Source: Funiculus sociatus GB2-C1 (lineage in GTDB: Bacteria; Cyanobacteriota; Cyanobacteriia; Cyanobacteriales; FACHB-T130). Taken from it: a stretch of DNA of 54,553 nucleotides. The stretch lies in the NCBI RefSeq assembly GCF_039962115.1, contig NZ_JAMPKJ010000042.1:1-54553 (forward strand), written 5' to 3'. A program made the translations under genes and the position numbers. The number at the start of each line of letters is the position of its first letter. Within the stretch, counting starts at the first letter, position 1. Below the pieces are notes generated by a model that was not told the DNA's origin, did not search any database, and saw only the letters and a list, made by a program, of their open reading frames with translations. Below, piece by piece: positions 26,398 to 34,577 of this stretch.

Positions 26398-27015
26398 TTA
26401 TTTGATTTGAGAATATTGCTGTTGAAGATCCTGAATTGTAAACACAGCCTGAAATTTCAGTCCTTCAGACTGGTATAACTCGGCACCGCCTTGTTGTCTA
26501 TCTACTAGAGAAATTACTTCGTCTACACTGTAACCCGCATCTCGCAGACGCTCAACTGCTTTTAGGGCAGATTGTCCAGTCGTAACCACATCTTCTAAAA
26601 CTACGACTTTCACACCTGCGGGAAGATCCGGCCCTTCAATGTATGCTTTTGTACCGTGTCCCTTGGCCTCTTTGCGGATAATCAGAGCAGGCAAACTTCG
26701 CCTCTCATAGGCGGAAACTACGCTTACTGCTGTCACAATCGGATCGGCTCCCAATGTCAAGCCCGCAACTGCCTGAGTATCCATTGGCAGCAGCGATAAT
26801 AAGATACGACCAATTGCCAATGCTCCTTCTGGGTGCAGTGTCACCTGCTTGCCGTTAATGTAGTAAGAACTGCGCTGTCCGGAAGATAGAACAAAATCCC
26901 CCTCTTTATAAGCTAGACGGCAAAATAAATCCAGCAGATACTGGCGCAGCGTCGTTAAATCGGCAGTAGCAGGTAAAAAAGTTAAATCAGTCTGAGGGAG
27001 GATTTCGTTGCTCAT
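26398..27015 (-). CDS. pyrE: Orotate phosphoribosyltransferase
   Basis: A protein of about 205 residues with the PRPP-binding motif VVVLEDVVTTGQSA and the family blocks GDFVLSSGQRSSYYI and IRKEAKGHGTKAYIEG. It transfers ribose phosphate to orotate in pyrimidine synthesis. The ATG at 27015 is preferred over the adjoining GTG at 27018. It is convergent with thiC. A non-catalytic N-terminal extension of about 20 residues precedes the domain. Confidence 0.94.
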   Translation of the reverse strand: MSNEILPQTDLTFLPATADLTTLRQYLLDLFCRLAYKEGDFVLSSGQRSSYYINGKQVTLHPEGALAIGRILLSLLPMDTQAVAGLTLGADPIVTAVSVVSAYERRSLPALIIRKEAKGHGTKAYIEGPDLPAGVKVVVLEDVVTTGQSALKAVERLRDAGYSVDEVISLVDRQQGGAELYQSEGLKFQAVFTIQDLQQQYSQIK

Positions 27016-27114
27016 CACTTGGACACAGAAGTAGTGGAACTATGAAAATTTGACCATCAATTATCTTAAACTTAAAGACTAGGTATGATTGAATAAAAGT
27101 GGTGGAGGAATGAT

Positions 27115-27585
27115 ATGGGAATGCGCTTTACTAATTTAATCGGTGTGTTGGTTCTCGCTGCCGCTTCGAGTGTAATTGCCGAGAGCGCGATCGCACAAAG
27201 AGCCACTATCAGTCCAGTAGGAGTACCTGTCAGCCCTTTCACCCTTGGCATTCCAGATGTTGTGGAGCGAGCCTTTTTTGAAGACTCTCAAACTTTTTTT
27301 GAAAATAATAGCACCCGCAGGCAATTCAACCTCATATTTGGAGTTGGGGGTATAGATCGAGCATCTTATCCCGATCTCGAAATCGTTCGCGATGCTCAGA
27401 GAATTGGTATTCTTTACCGAGAACTGCTTGAACAACAGGTTTCTAGCGATCCAATAATTCGCACTCCAGATTTACCTAATCCCTTCAATACTTCGATTTT
27501 GCAAAGCCCCACTGTCAACGTCAATGTTAGTGGCACTAGGGTAACAGGTAGTGAATTTGTGTTTGAAAGACAGCCTTTTCGTTAA
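27115..27585 (+). CDS. Exported protein of unknown function
   Basis: The 156-residue protein has a signal peptide (MGMRFTNLIGVLVLAAASS, likely cut near SAIA-QR). The mature part is neutral, with an FFEDSQTFFENN patch and a VNVNVSGTRVTGSE beta-like segment at the end. There is no known domain. The start is supported by GGAGG at 27104-27108, six bases upstream. A strong terminator follows at 27601, so the gene appears to be a single transcription unit. Confidence 0.72.
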   Translation: MGMRFTNLIGVLVLAAASSVIAESAIAQRATISPVGVPVSPFTLGIPDVVERAFFEDSQTFFENNSTRRQFNLIFGVGGIDRASYPDLEIVRDAQRIGILYRELLEQQVSSDPIIRTPDLPNPFNTSILQSPTVNVNVSGTRVTGSEFVFERQPFR

Positions 27586-27600
27586 AAACGGTAAAGGTAT

Positions 27601-27645
27601 AAAAATAGTCCTGAGTATTTTAGAGACTCAGGACTATTTTTATTA
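27601..27645 (+). terminator. Terminator after the exported-protein gene
   Basis: AAAAATAGTCCTGAGT (27601-27616) and ACTCAGGACTATTTTT (27626-27641) form a perfect 16-bp stem with a nine-base loop and a T tract at the end of the right arm. The A tract on the left means it could also work in reverse. Confidence 0.9.
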
Positions 27646-27923
27646 AATGTACCCAAAGCGAATTTATAGCTTAAAAATAAAGAGCTTTGTGATGTGATTT
27701 GTCTAACCAATAAAATCAGTAAATATTGCCGAGTCAGAGAAGATGCTAGAAAGCTGGAGCAACAAATAACTGTCTGTGGGTTGGCAGATATAATAAGCAG
27801 GGTAAAACCTCTGGGCAGCTTTGTATTGACCGCCTTAGTTTCTTAGGTAAACCAACGGAGTAATATAGCCGTATTGTGTCCCAACTGCCATTGGAAGCTA
27901 GACAAGGGTATATAAATTTTTAA
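27646..27923. other. Spacer before the tRNA gene
   Basis: About 280 bases with no open frame of interest. Nothing here could be matched to a known small RNA by eye. Confidence 0.35.
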
Positions 27924-27996
27924 TCGGCAGTGCAGGAGTTGAACCTGCCTAACACGAATTATGAGTTCGTTGCCTAAACCGCTCGGCCAACTGCCG
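27924..27996 (-). tRNA. tRNA with CAU anticodon (tRNA-Met or tRNA-Ile2)
   Basis: On the minus strand the acceptor CGGCAGT pairs with ACTGCCG, the D arm is GCC...GGC, the anticodon stem ACGAA/TTCGT encloses CTCATAA (anticodon CAU), and the T arm is GCAGG TTCAACT CCTGC. Discriminator A; CCA is not encoded. It is not the initiator type. The CTCATAA loop and D arm resemble plastid tRNA-Ile(CAU), so a lysidine-modified tRNA-Ile2 is likely, but elongator tRNA-Met cannot be excluded by eye. Confidence 0.85.
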
Positions 27997-28339
27997 TAAA
28001 GTAAACGTCTAAGTGTCGAGTATTACTCTGTTGCCTCAGGAATCAGTCAAAGATACATACTCGATGTTGTTTTAGGACAAGCCTAGTAAACTAGCTAATC
28101 TGCTGAGATTTACCCGGCTTCGAGTGCCATTGTATTACAGATACAGTGTTTGCGTCTACTCGTTCGCCAATAAAGACTATTATTCCTGATATAAAATTAT
28201 AAGCGCTGTTTGCTAAAAATGAGATAAATTATCGGCGTGGCATTGACAGATTCGCTATCATAGGTTCCACTGCTGTAAGTTAGAAGCTATGTATAGCAGT
28301 AAGTCGCTGTTGTGGCAATTTTTATAGCTTGAACAACCA
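27997..28339. other. Intergenic region without a recognisable gene
   Basis: About 340 bases between the minus-strand tRNA and the membrane-anchored protein gene. It should hold promoters for both. No conserved structure or convincing open frame was found. Confidence 0.4.
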
Positions 28340-29029
28340 ATGAAACTGAATGCAACTGTCGCCCTCACGTTAGTTTTGCTTGCCATGATGTTAGGCGCTG
28401 GCTTTGTGAGTGCGATCTGGGGGTTTACTGTGGGGCATGAAGCCCTAAAAGGAGTGACGCAGCCGGATGTGCGTCCTACCAATAAACTGGCTGGTAGCAA
28501 GCGGGCAACTCTGGGCAAGGAAGGAGCGGCAATGTTGCGAGAGGCAGATATCCTGAATAATGTCTACTCACAAGTTAATGGGAAAGGCAAAAACGCTAAG
28601 ACTGAAAAAAAGGAAGAGGAAGTAAAGAGCGATCGCGAACCTACTACCGAGACTAAGACTCCTGAGTCCCAAACTAACCAGCCGGAGTTCCCGATTACAA
28701 GTCAGGACAAGGGCGTTAAGCTGGAGGTGCGCGGGGCGCGTCAACAGTCCGGTTCTTTGTTGCTGAATGTAAGCTTAAAGAATGAGTCTGGGTCTGCTGT
28801 GAGGTTTCTCTATAGTTTCTTGAACGTGACGGACGATCAGGGTCGTGCCTTGAGCGCTGTGACTGAAGGATTGCCAGGTGAGTTGCCTGCAAATGGGGAA
28901 AACTTTTCTGGGACAGTGAGTATTCCCTCGGCTTTACTGGAAGATGCCAAGCAGCTTTCTCTGACTCTGACAGATTATCCCGATCAAAAACTCCAGCTGA
29001 AAATGTCTGGGATTCCCGTGGTGCAGTAA
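28340..29029 (+). CDS. Membrane-anchored protein of unknown function
   Basis: The 229-residue protein begins with one hydrophobic helix (LTLVLLAMMLGAGFVSAIWG), followed by a charged low-complexity linker (about 85-120, K/E/T-rich) and a C-terminal beta-rich domain (LLLNVSLKNESGSAVRFLYS, SLTLTDYP) that looks like an immunoglobulin-like or DUF4352-like fold. The family is not recognised with confidence. The domain probably faces the periplasm or lumen. A 90-base AT-rich repeat spacer separates it from the CNNM gene downstream. Confidence 0.72.
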   Translation: MKLNATVALTLVLLAMMLGAGFVSAIWGFTVGHEALKGVTQPDVRPTNKLAGSKRATLGKEGAAMLREADILNNVYSQVNGKGKNAKTEKKEEEVKSDREPTTETKTPESQTNQPEFPITSQDKGVKLEVRGARQQSGSLLLNVSLKNESGSAVRFLYSFLNVTDDQGRALSAVTEGLPGELPANGENFSGTVSIPSALLEDAKQLSLTLTDYPDQKLQLKMSGIPVVQ

Positions 29030-29119
29030 GAAATTAAAAATTAAAAATTTCTTTTTAACTTTTAATTTGGGATTTTTAATTCTGCCTCACTTGCCCAATA
29101 CCTAATACCCTCGTTACGG

Positions 29120-30580
29120 ATGGTTACTCCCGTTTTGGTGATTTTGCAGGTAAATGTTTTTCCTCAACTCACCGGGCAAGACATTCTGCTGAGATTGTTA
29201 TCGGTGCTACTGCTGATTGCAATCAATGGTTTTTTTGTCACAGCTGAGTTTTCGATGGTTTCGGTGCGGCGATCGCGTATTAACCAGTTAGTCGAAGCTG
29301 GGGATGTCCAAGCGCGAACCGTCCAAAATCTGCAACGCACTATAGAAAAGCTGTTATCTACTACTCAGCTGGGTATCACACTCTCTAGTTTGGCATTGGG
29401 CTGGATTGGCGAGAGTACGATGGCAGTTTTAGTGTCGGGGGCGATCGCCCATTTGCCGCTGTCACAGGAAGTAAACCGGGCGATCGCGCATTCTTGTTCT
29501 TTGCCAGTCGCCTTCTTTCTCATCGCCTATCTGCAAATTGTTTTAGGCGAGTTGTCTCCGAAATCCGTAGCACTGCTTTACTCGGAACAGCTGGCGAGAT
29601 TTTTGGGACTGCCAATAAGAGCGATCGCGCGTTTCTTCAACCCATTCATCTGGATTCTCAACCAATCAACTCGCTTGCTCTTGCGGCTGGTCGGCATTCA
29701 GTACACTGGTCAAGGCTGGTATACTCGCGTCACGCCAGAAGAATTGCAAATGATTATCACCACCGAGCGCGAGTCTACTGGTTTAGAAGCCGAGGCGCGA
29801 GAACTCCTCAAAAACGTGTTTGAATTTGGGGAAGTCTTGGCAGAAGAAGTGATGGTTCCTCGTACCAGCATTGAAGCCATTCCCTATGATGCCACCTTCC
29901 AAACACTGCTGGATGAAATTGCCACCTCCGGTCACTCCCGCTATCCCGTAACTGGCGAATCCCTCGACGATATTCGGGGCATTATTTACTTCAAAGAGTT
30001 AGCAGAACCCTTAGCAAAAGGTCAACTGAAGCTGGATACATCGATTCAGCCTTGGATTCGTCCCGCCCGATTTGTGCAAGAAGGTCAGCCTTTGAGCGAA
30101 CTATTACCAGTGATGCAGCGAAGTCACCTAGCAATGGTCATCGTTGTAGATGAATTTGGTGGTACCGCTGGATTAGTGACAATTGAAGATTTGATTGCTC
30201 AAATCATCGGCTCCGAGCCAAACTCTGAAAATACAGAAGAGTTAACTGTGCAAATTCTTGATGAGCAAACTTTTCTGGTGCAAGCACAGATGAACTTAGA
30301 AGAAGTCAACGAACTTCTGGATCTGAACTTTCCCTTAATTGATGAATATCAAACTTTAGGCGGCTTCCTGCTCTACCAATATCAAAAAATTCCTCTCCAA
30401 GGCGAAACTCTGCATTATGACAACCTTGAGCTAACAGTAGTTTCTGCCGAGGGACCACGCCTGCACCAAATTCGCATTCATCGGCAGGAGCCAGAGAAAC
30501 CAGAGGAAGATGGGAATCATGCTAGTAAACAGCTACAGGAGAAAGAAATTAGGGGAGTAGAGGAGCAAGAAATCTTCTAG
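29120..30580 (+). CDS. CNNM/CorC (hemolysin-type, TlyC) membrane protein with CBS pair
   Basis: The 486-residue protein has a CNNM transmembrane domain (about 20-210; FVTAEFSMVSVRRSRI and GELSPKSVALLYSE), two CBS domains (about 225-355; VMVPRTSIEAIP and VIVVDEFGGTAGLVTIEDL) and a C-terminal CorC_HlyC domain (about 370-460). This family transports or regulates magnesium and other divalent cations. The hemolysin label is historical. The last 20 residues are charged and variable. A shorter relative lacking the last domain is at 36555. Confidence 0.88.
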   Translation: MVTPVLVILQVNVFPQLTGQDILLRLLSVLLLIAINGFFVTAEFSMVSVRRSRINQLVEAGDVQARTVQNLQRTIEKLLSTTQLGITLSSLALGWIGESTMAVLVSGAIAHLPLSQEVNRAIAHSCSLPVAFFLIAYLQIVLGELSPKSVALLYSEQLARFLGLPIRAIARFFNPFIWILNQSTRLLLRLVGIQYTGQGWYTRVTPEELQMIITTERESTGLEAEARELLKNVFEFGEVLAEEVMVPRTSIEAIPYDATFQTLLDEIATSGHSRYPVTGESLDDIRGIIYFKELAEPLAKGQLKLDTSIQPWIRPARFVQEGQPLSELLPVMQRSHLAMVIVVDEFGGTAGLVTIEDLIAQIIGSEPNSENTEELTVQILDEQTFLVQAQMNLEEVNELLDLNFPLIDEYQTLGGFLLYQYQKIPLQGETLHYDNLELTVVSAEGPRLHQIRIHRQEPEKPEEDGNHASKQLQEKEIRGVEEQEIF

Positions 30581-30591
30581 AAAGCTTGCGG

Positions 30592-31287
30592 TTATTGCGT
30601 CTGGGAACTCCTCACCCCATAGGGAAGCGGATCTTCTAGCCCCAATTCGGCAAAAGCAGCCAGACGCAATCGGCAAGAATCGCAAACACCACAAGCAACC
30701 TCGCCACCAACATAGCAAGACCAAGTTTGCTCCCAAGGTACGCCCAGCTGATTTCCAAGCTGGATGATTTCCGTTTTCTTGAGGTTTATCAGGGGCGTGA
30801 TGATAGTAACTGGCTCTCCCTCTCGTCCCTGTTTTGTTCCCAGCCGAAATACTTCTTGCATCGCCTGGATATAGTCGGGACGGCAATCTGGATAACCGGA
30901 ATAATCTAAAGCGTTTACACCAATATAAACTCGCTGGGCTTGAATGGTTTCTGCATAAGCCAGAGCAAAGCTCAAAAAGATAGTGTTCCGAGCAGGTACA
31001 TAGGTGACGGGGATACTTTGATTCATTTCATCAAGCGATCGCCCTTCTGGCACCTCAATGGCGCTGTCTGTGAGCGCAGAGCCGCCCCATAGACGCAAAT
31101 CAAAGGTCACTACCTGATGTTCTACCACACCAGCTAAACGAGCGATCGCTCGGCTTGACTCTAACTCGCGCTGATGTCGCTGCTGGTAATCAAACGCCAG
31201 AGAGTACAACTCGCAGCCCTCAGCCTTTGCCTGGTACAAAACCGTCGAGGAGTCCAACCCCCCAGACAACAAAACAACCGCTTTCAC
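30592..31287 (-). CDS. queC: 7-cyano-7-deazaguanine synthase QueC
   Basis: The 231-residue enzyme has the PP-loop SGGLDSST near the N-terminus and a zinc site of C191, C199, C202 and C205 near the end. It converts 7-carboxy-7-deazaguanine to preQ0 using ATP and ammonia, for queuosine or 7-deazaguanine DNA modification. No other queuosine genes (queD, queE, queF) are adjacent. It converges with the CNNM gene, the two stops being only 11 bases apart. Confidence 0.95.
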   Translation of the reverse strand: MKAVVLLSGGLDSSTVLYQAKAEGCELYSLAFDYQQRHQRELESSRAIARLAGVVEHQVVTFDLRLWGGSALTDSAIEVPEGRSLDEMNQSIPVTYVPARNTIFLSFALAYAETIQAQRVYIGVNALDYSGYPDCRPDYIQAMQEVFRLGTKQGREGEPVTIITPLINLKKTEIIQLGNQLGVPWEQTWSCYVGGEVACGVCDSCRLRLAAFAELGLEDPLPYGVRSSQTQ

Positions 31288-31648
31288 TTATAAATTCCCC
31301 GTCAACATATTTTCTTGCTGTTGTTAATCTTGTCAGTTTCAACTGACAACCGACAACTAATCACAGACCGGAAAGCCTACCCTACCGAATCTTGACAGAC
31401 TCTCTGGCCTGTCCCAGGAACCGACTCCTCCCCAAATGGACGGGAAAAAAAGTGACACATCCGCCTGCATCAAATTTACAAACCTCAACACAATGGAAGA
31501 GAAGTTAAAATCTGACTTATAGTTTATGAATTTAGACAGAGCTTTGAAATTCTTCACAAATGAAGGCACTATGGTACCATCTGGATCGTCTCAGGCAAGT
31601 AACTATTGCTAATTGACCTATATACAGGTGGTGGAGGAGCATACAGGA

Positions 31649-32734
31649 GTGCAAGATAGCATATCAGGAAGATACCCAGAGGCTCATTTACAGCGCAACC
31701 AGCCGCAACCAATCCGCATTGGCGTAATTGGAGTTGGCAATATGGGGCAGCATCACACCCGCGTTCTAAGTCTCCTTAAAGACGTTGAACTGATTGGTGT
31801 GGCAGATATTAATGTTGAGCGGGGTTTGGACACTGCAAGTAAATATCGCGTCCGCTTTTTTGAAGATTATCACGACTTAATCCCATATGTAGATGCCGTT
31901 TGCATTGCTGTTCCCACAAGGCTGCATCACGATGTGGGAATGACCTGTCTGCAAGCAGGGATTCATGTCTTGATTGAAAAGCCAATTGCTGCCAATATTG
32001 CCGAGGCTGAATCTCTGGTAAATGCGGCAGCCGATTCTCACTGTATTCTACAAGTGGGACACATTGAGCGTTTTAACCCGGCTTTTCAAGAACTCAGCAA
32101 AGTGCTGAAAACAGAAGAATTGCTGGCTCTAGAGGCTCATCGCATGAGTCCCTATTCTCAAAGGGCTAACGATGTCTCTGTGGTTTTGGATTTGATGATC
32201 CATGACATCGATCTTTTACTGGAACTGGCAGCTGCGCCAGTGGTTAAGTTGACAGCTAGTGGTAGTCGTGCTTCTGATTCTGGTTATTTAGATTATGTAA
32301 CTGCGACCCTTGGCTTTGCTAATGGTATTGTGGCTACGTTAACAGCCAGTAAGGTGACACACCGCAAAATTCGCCGGATTGCTGCCCATTGCAAAAATTC
32401 CCTCACTGAGGCAGATTTTCTCAATAATGAAATTCTGATTCATCGGCAAACAACCGCTAATTATATGACGGAATATGGGCAGGTGCTTTATCGGCAGGAT
32501 GGGTTAATTGAGAAGGTTTATACCAGTAATATTGAGCCACTGCACGCGGAGTTAGAGCATTTTGTTAGTTGTGTGCGGGGTGGTAAACAACCTTCCGTAG
32601 GTGGCGAACAGGCGCTTAAGGCTCTGCGTTTGGCAAGTTTAATTGATCAGTTGGCTCTCGATGGTCAGGTTTGGCAGGAACCGGACTGGGAGAGTCGTTG
32701 TTTGAGTTCTCCAAGTGTGGCGATTTCCTATTGA
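31649..32734 (+). CDS. Gfo/Idh/MocA family NAD(P)-dependent oxidoreductase
   Basis: A Rossmann motif (RIGVIGVGNMGQHH) is followed by the EKP catalytic motif (VLIEKPIA) and the MIHDIDLLLEL block typical of the family's C-terminal domain. Substrates are usually sugars or sugar nucleotides; the layout resembles UDP-N-acetylglucosamine 3-dehydrogenase relatives, but specificity is not provable here. The frame is open back to TTG 31613. GTG 31649 is preferred because GTGGAGGAG (31631-31639) lies ten bases before it. Confidence 0.87.
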   Translation: MQDSISGRYPEAHLQRNQPQPIRIGVIGVGNMGQHHTRVLSLLKDVELIGVADINVERGLDTASKYRVRFFEDYHDLIPYVDAVCIAVPTRLHHDVGMTCLQAGIHVLIEKPIAANIAEAESLVNAAADSHCILQVGHIERFNPAFQELSKVLKTEELLALEAHRMSPYSQRANDVSVVLDLMIHDIDLLLELAAAPVVKLTASGSRASDSGYLDYVTATLGFANGIVATLTASKVTHRKIRRIAAHCKNSLTEADFLNNEILIHRQTTANYMTEYGQVLYRQDGLIEKVYTSNIEPLHAELEHFVSCVRGGKQPSVGGEQALKALRLASLIDQLALDGQVWQEPDWESRCLSSPSVAISY

Positions 32735-32747
32735 GACAATTAAAAAT

Positions 32748-32800
32748 GCCAAATTAAAAATTAAAAATTGAGTAATCCCTATTTTTAATTTTTAATTGGC
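32748..32800. terminator. AT-rich hairpin at the convergent 3' ends
   Basis: GCCAAATTAAAAATTAAAAA and its complement ending at 32800 form a stem of about 20 bp with one bulge. It lies just past the oxidoreductase stop and overlaps the last codons of the minus-strand SGNH hydrolase. T tracts on both sides would suit termination in either direction. Confidence 0.6.
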
Positions 32801-33729
32801 AACGCTCGCCCAATTTCTTGATTCACCAGCTGATTTCCTTCGATGCTGAGGTGTATATGATCTCGGTAGAGGGTTTCTGGCTGCTGTTTTGAGTTGAAAA
32901 TTGGTAGAAAATCTAGGTAGGCAATATTTTGCGCCTTTGTCAAGTCAATCAGGCGCTTTCTTGCTTCCAATTCATAATCGCGGGGGCCAGGTTCGCCGAT
33001 TTCTCGCTTTAGAGGTGTCATCGCAAGCATTAAGCTGGCACCTTTTTGATCTGCTATTGTCTTAATTTCTCGGATTGCTTCTAGATTAAATCCGACGCGA
33101 TCACCTGATTCTGCGTTCACCTGTGCCATCTCTGAGGGCGGCTTGTATGGCAATAAGTAGCGGCTGAAGGCTTCTACTATCCCAAGCGGCGGTTTCTGGC
33201 TGGGGTAGAAGCGATCGCGCCCTACTGGTACTGAAGTTGGAGCCGTACCGAATAAATCGTCGGTATTAATCAGTAATACAATTATCTGAGCGTCAAACGT
33301 ACCAAATCGCTTGATGTAAGCTAATTCATTGCGCGGACACCAGGAATTCGCTGAAGCGTTGAGAACTTCCACCTGTTTAAAAGTATTACTATCGATAGAT
33401 GATTCCAACAGCTTAGTCAGCATTGCGGAAAGCGTATTGGTTTGATCCGTCCACCAGCCACCATTAGCGATGGAATCTCCCAACAACAGCACCCGCATGC
33501 TAGACTCTGGGCGAGTTTCGGTTATTTCTGGGCTTCGCATCGAATATTGATTAATTTCTATCCGGTTGCCAAACCTGCGAGTCCGCTGATTCGGTGCTAA
33601 TAAATAACCAATCTGCTCATCGGCAACGTAAACTAAGGGATTACCAAAACCAAACAGCAGCCGCAATCCCACTTCTACTGCCACTACCAACCCCACAACA
33701 ACTGCTAAAATAATCAGCGCAATTTTCAC
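32785..33729 (-). CDS. SGNH/GDSL-type hydrolase, membrane-anchored
   Basis: The 314-residue protein starts with a hydrophobic anchor or signal (IALIILAVVVGLVVAVEVGL). The nucleophile block is LLLGDSIANGG with S86, an Asn is in VLNASANSW, and the closing D290-x2-H293 (DHIHLS) completes the SGNH triad. Such enzymes are esterases or O-acyl hydrolases acting on lipids or cell-envelope polysaccharides. The catalytic domain should face outside the cytoplasm. The true substrate is unknown. Confidence 0.85.
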   Translation of the reverse strand: MKIALIILAVVVGLVVAVEVGLRLLFGFGNPLVYVADEQIGYLLAPNQRTRRFGNRIEINQYSMRSPEITETRPESSMRVLLLGDSIANGGWWTDQTNTLSAMLTKLLESSIDSNTFKQVEVLNASANSWCPRNELAYIKRFGTFDAQIIVLLINTDDLFGTAPTSVPVGRDRFYPSQKPPLGIVEAFSRYLLPYKPPSEMAQVNAESGDRVGFNLEAIREIKTIADQKGASLMLAMTPLKREIGEPGPRDYELEARKRLIDLTKAQNIAYLDFLPIFNSKQQPETLYRDHIHLSIEGNQLVNQEIGRALPIKN

Positions 33730-33862
33730 GGATAATCCCCCTCAACGACAAAGGCTCTTATTAATATGCCCAACGACTGAAGTCGTGGCTACATAAACAA
33801 AGCCCGGATGGTACGCGGGCTAGAGTGATGTTTTGTAGACTCTAGAGGTGCAAAATATAAGT

Positions 33863-33982
33863 TTATCTCTGCTTTTTGAGCTGTTGCTGCGCTTTTTTGA
33901 GATTATCTTCAGCTTCTACATAATTAGGGTTTAATTGCACAGCTTGCTTAAACTTCTCAATAGCAACCCATTTATGACCCAT
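33863..33982 (-). pseudogene. TPR repeat remnant
   Basis: A 39-codon minus-strand frame encodes one TPR-like unit (WVAIEKFKQAVQLNPNYVEA) with a basic C-terminal tail. The pattern, with A at helix starts and LNPNY in the turn, is that of a tetratricopeptide repeat, but a single unit is not a stable domain. Upstream sequence breaks the frame, so it is most likely the decayed end of a longer TPR gene. Confidence 0.5.
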
Positions 33983-34084
33983 TTGGGTGATAGACGAGCG
34001 CCGTATCACCCGCTAACCTAGTGATGGACACGATAAACTTTACAAATATTTGCTAATCTTCGAGAGAAGGAGGATCGCCGCGCT

Positions 34085-34222
34085 ATGTCAGACTTGAATC
34101 GTGGAATTATGAAGTTTAAGGGAGCTGATAGCCCAACAGCGATCGCTATCTCATCTGTGGTGGTTTTGGGCGGTATTGCTTTCCTCATTTGGTGGGCGCT
34201 TCAATCAGCCTACGCCGTGTAA
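34085..34222 (+). CDS. 45-residue single-span membrane protein
   Basis: ATG 34085 is preceded by AAGGAGG (34067-34073) and opens a 45-codon frame ending at TAA 34220-34222. The product has a short soluble N-terminus (MSDLNRGIMKFKGADSP) and one strong membrane helix (about 19-41) ending in a short polar tail. Size and topology resemble small subunits of photosystem II, cytochrome b6f or NDH-1 complexes. I cannot assign it to a named subunit. A strong ribosome-binding site and a HIP1-bearing coding sequence argue that it is real. Confidence 0.68.
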   Translation: MSDLNRGIMKFKGADSPTAIAISSVVVLGGIAFLIWWALQSAYAV

Positions 34223-34577
34223 TCTTCAAGGTGAGGATACTACCGATGCTGATAAAGCCATAAATTCAAGCCTTCGGGTTATTCAACGTTCCTGTAATCA
34301 TCCCTGTTTTAGGGATAAAATTCTTGTGACGTGCAATTTATTCTTTCTTGTCCTCCTTATTTAAGGAAGATTAGGAAGATAGAATTTTTCTTAGCCCCCT
34401 TTTAAAAAGGGGTTCCGGGGAGGCATATCTCCCTTTTTAATAGGAAAGTAATCTTTAGATTTGCACATCGCGTAACTTCGATATTTAACCCAAAAAACTT
34501 TTAATTAGTTTTTCAGAGTCGCTTTTGTGAGCTTAACTCTGGATTTTTCCGTGGAAATTTTTCACAACTAAAGAATT
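34223..34577. other. Spacer with CCCCTTTTAAAAAGGGG-type repeat
   Basis: About 355 bases. CCCCTTTTAAAAAGGGG at about 34398-34415 and a following GGAGGCATATCTCCC form adjacent hairpins, a frequent cyanobacterial intergenic repeat that may end the small membrane-protein transcript. The promoter of the ABC transporter gene should lie in the AT-rich second half. No gene is seen. Confidence 0.45.
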
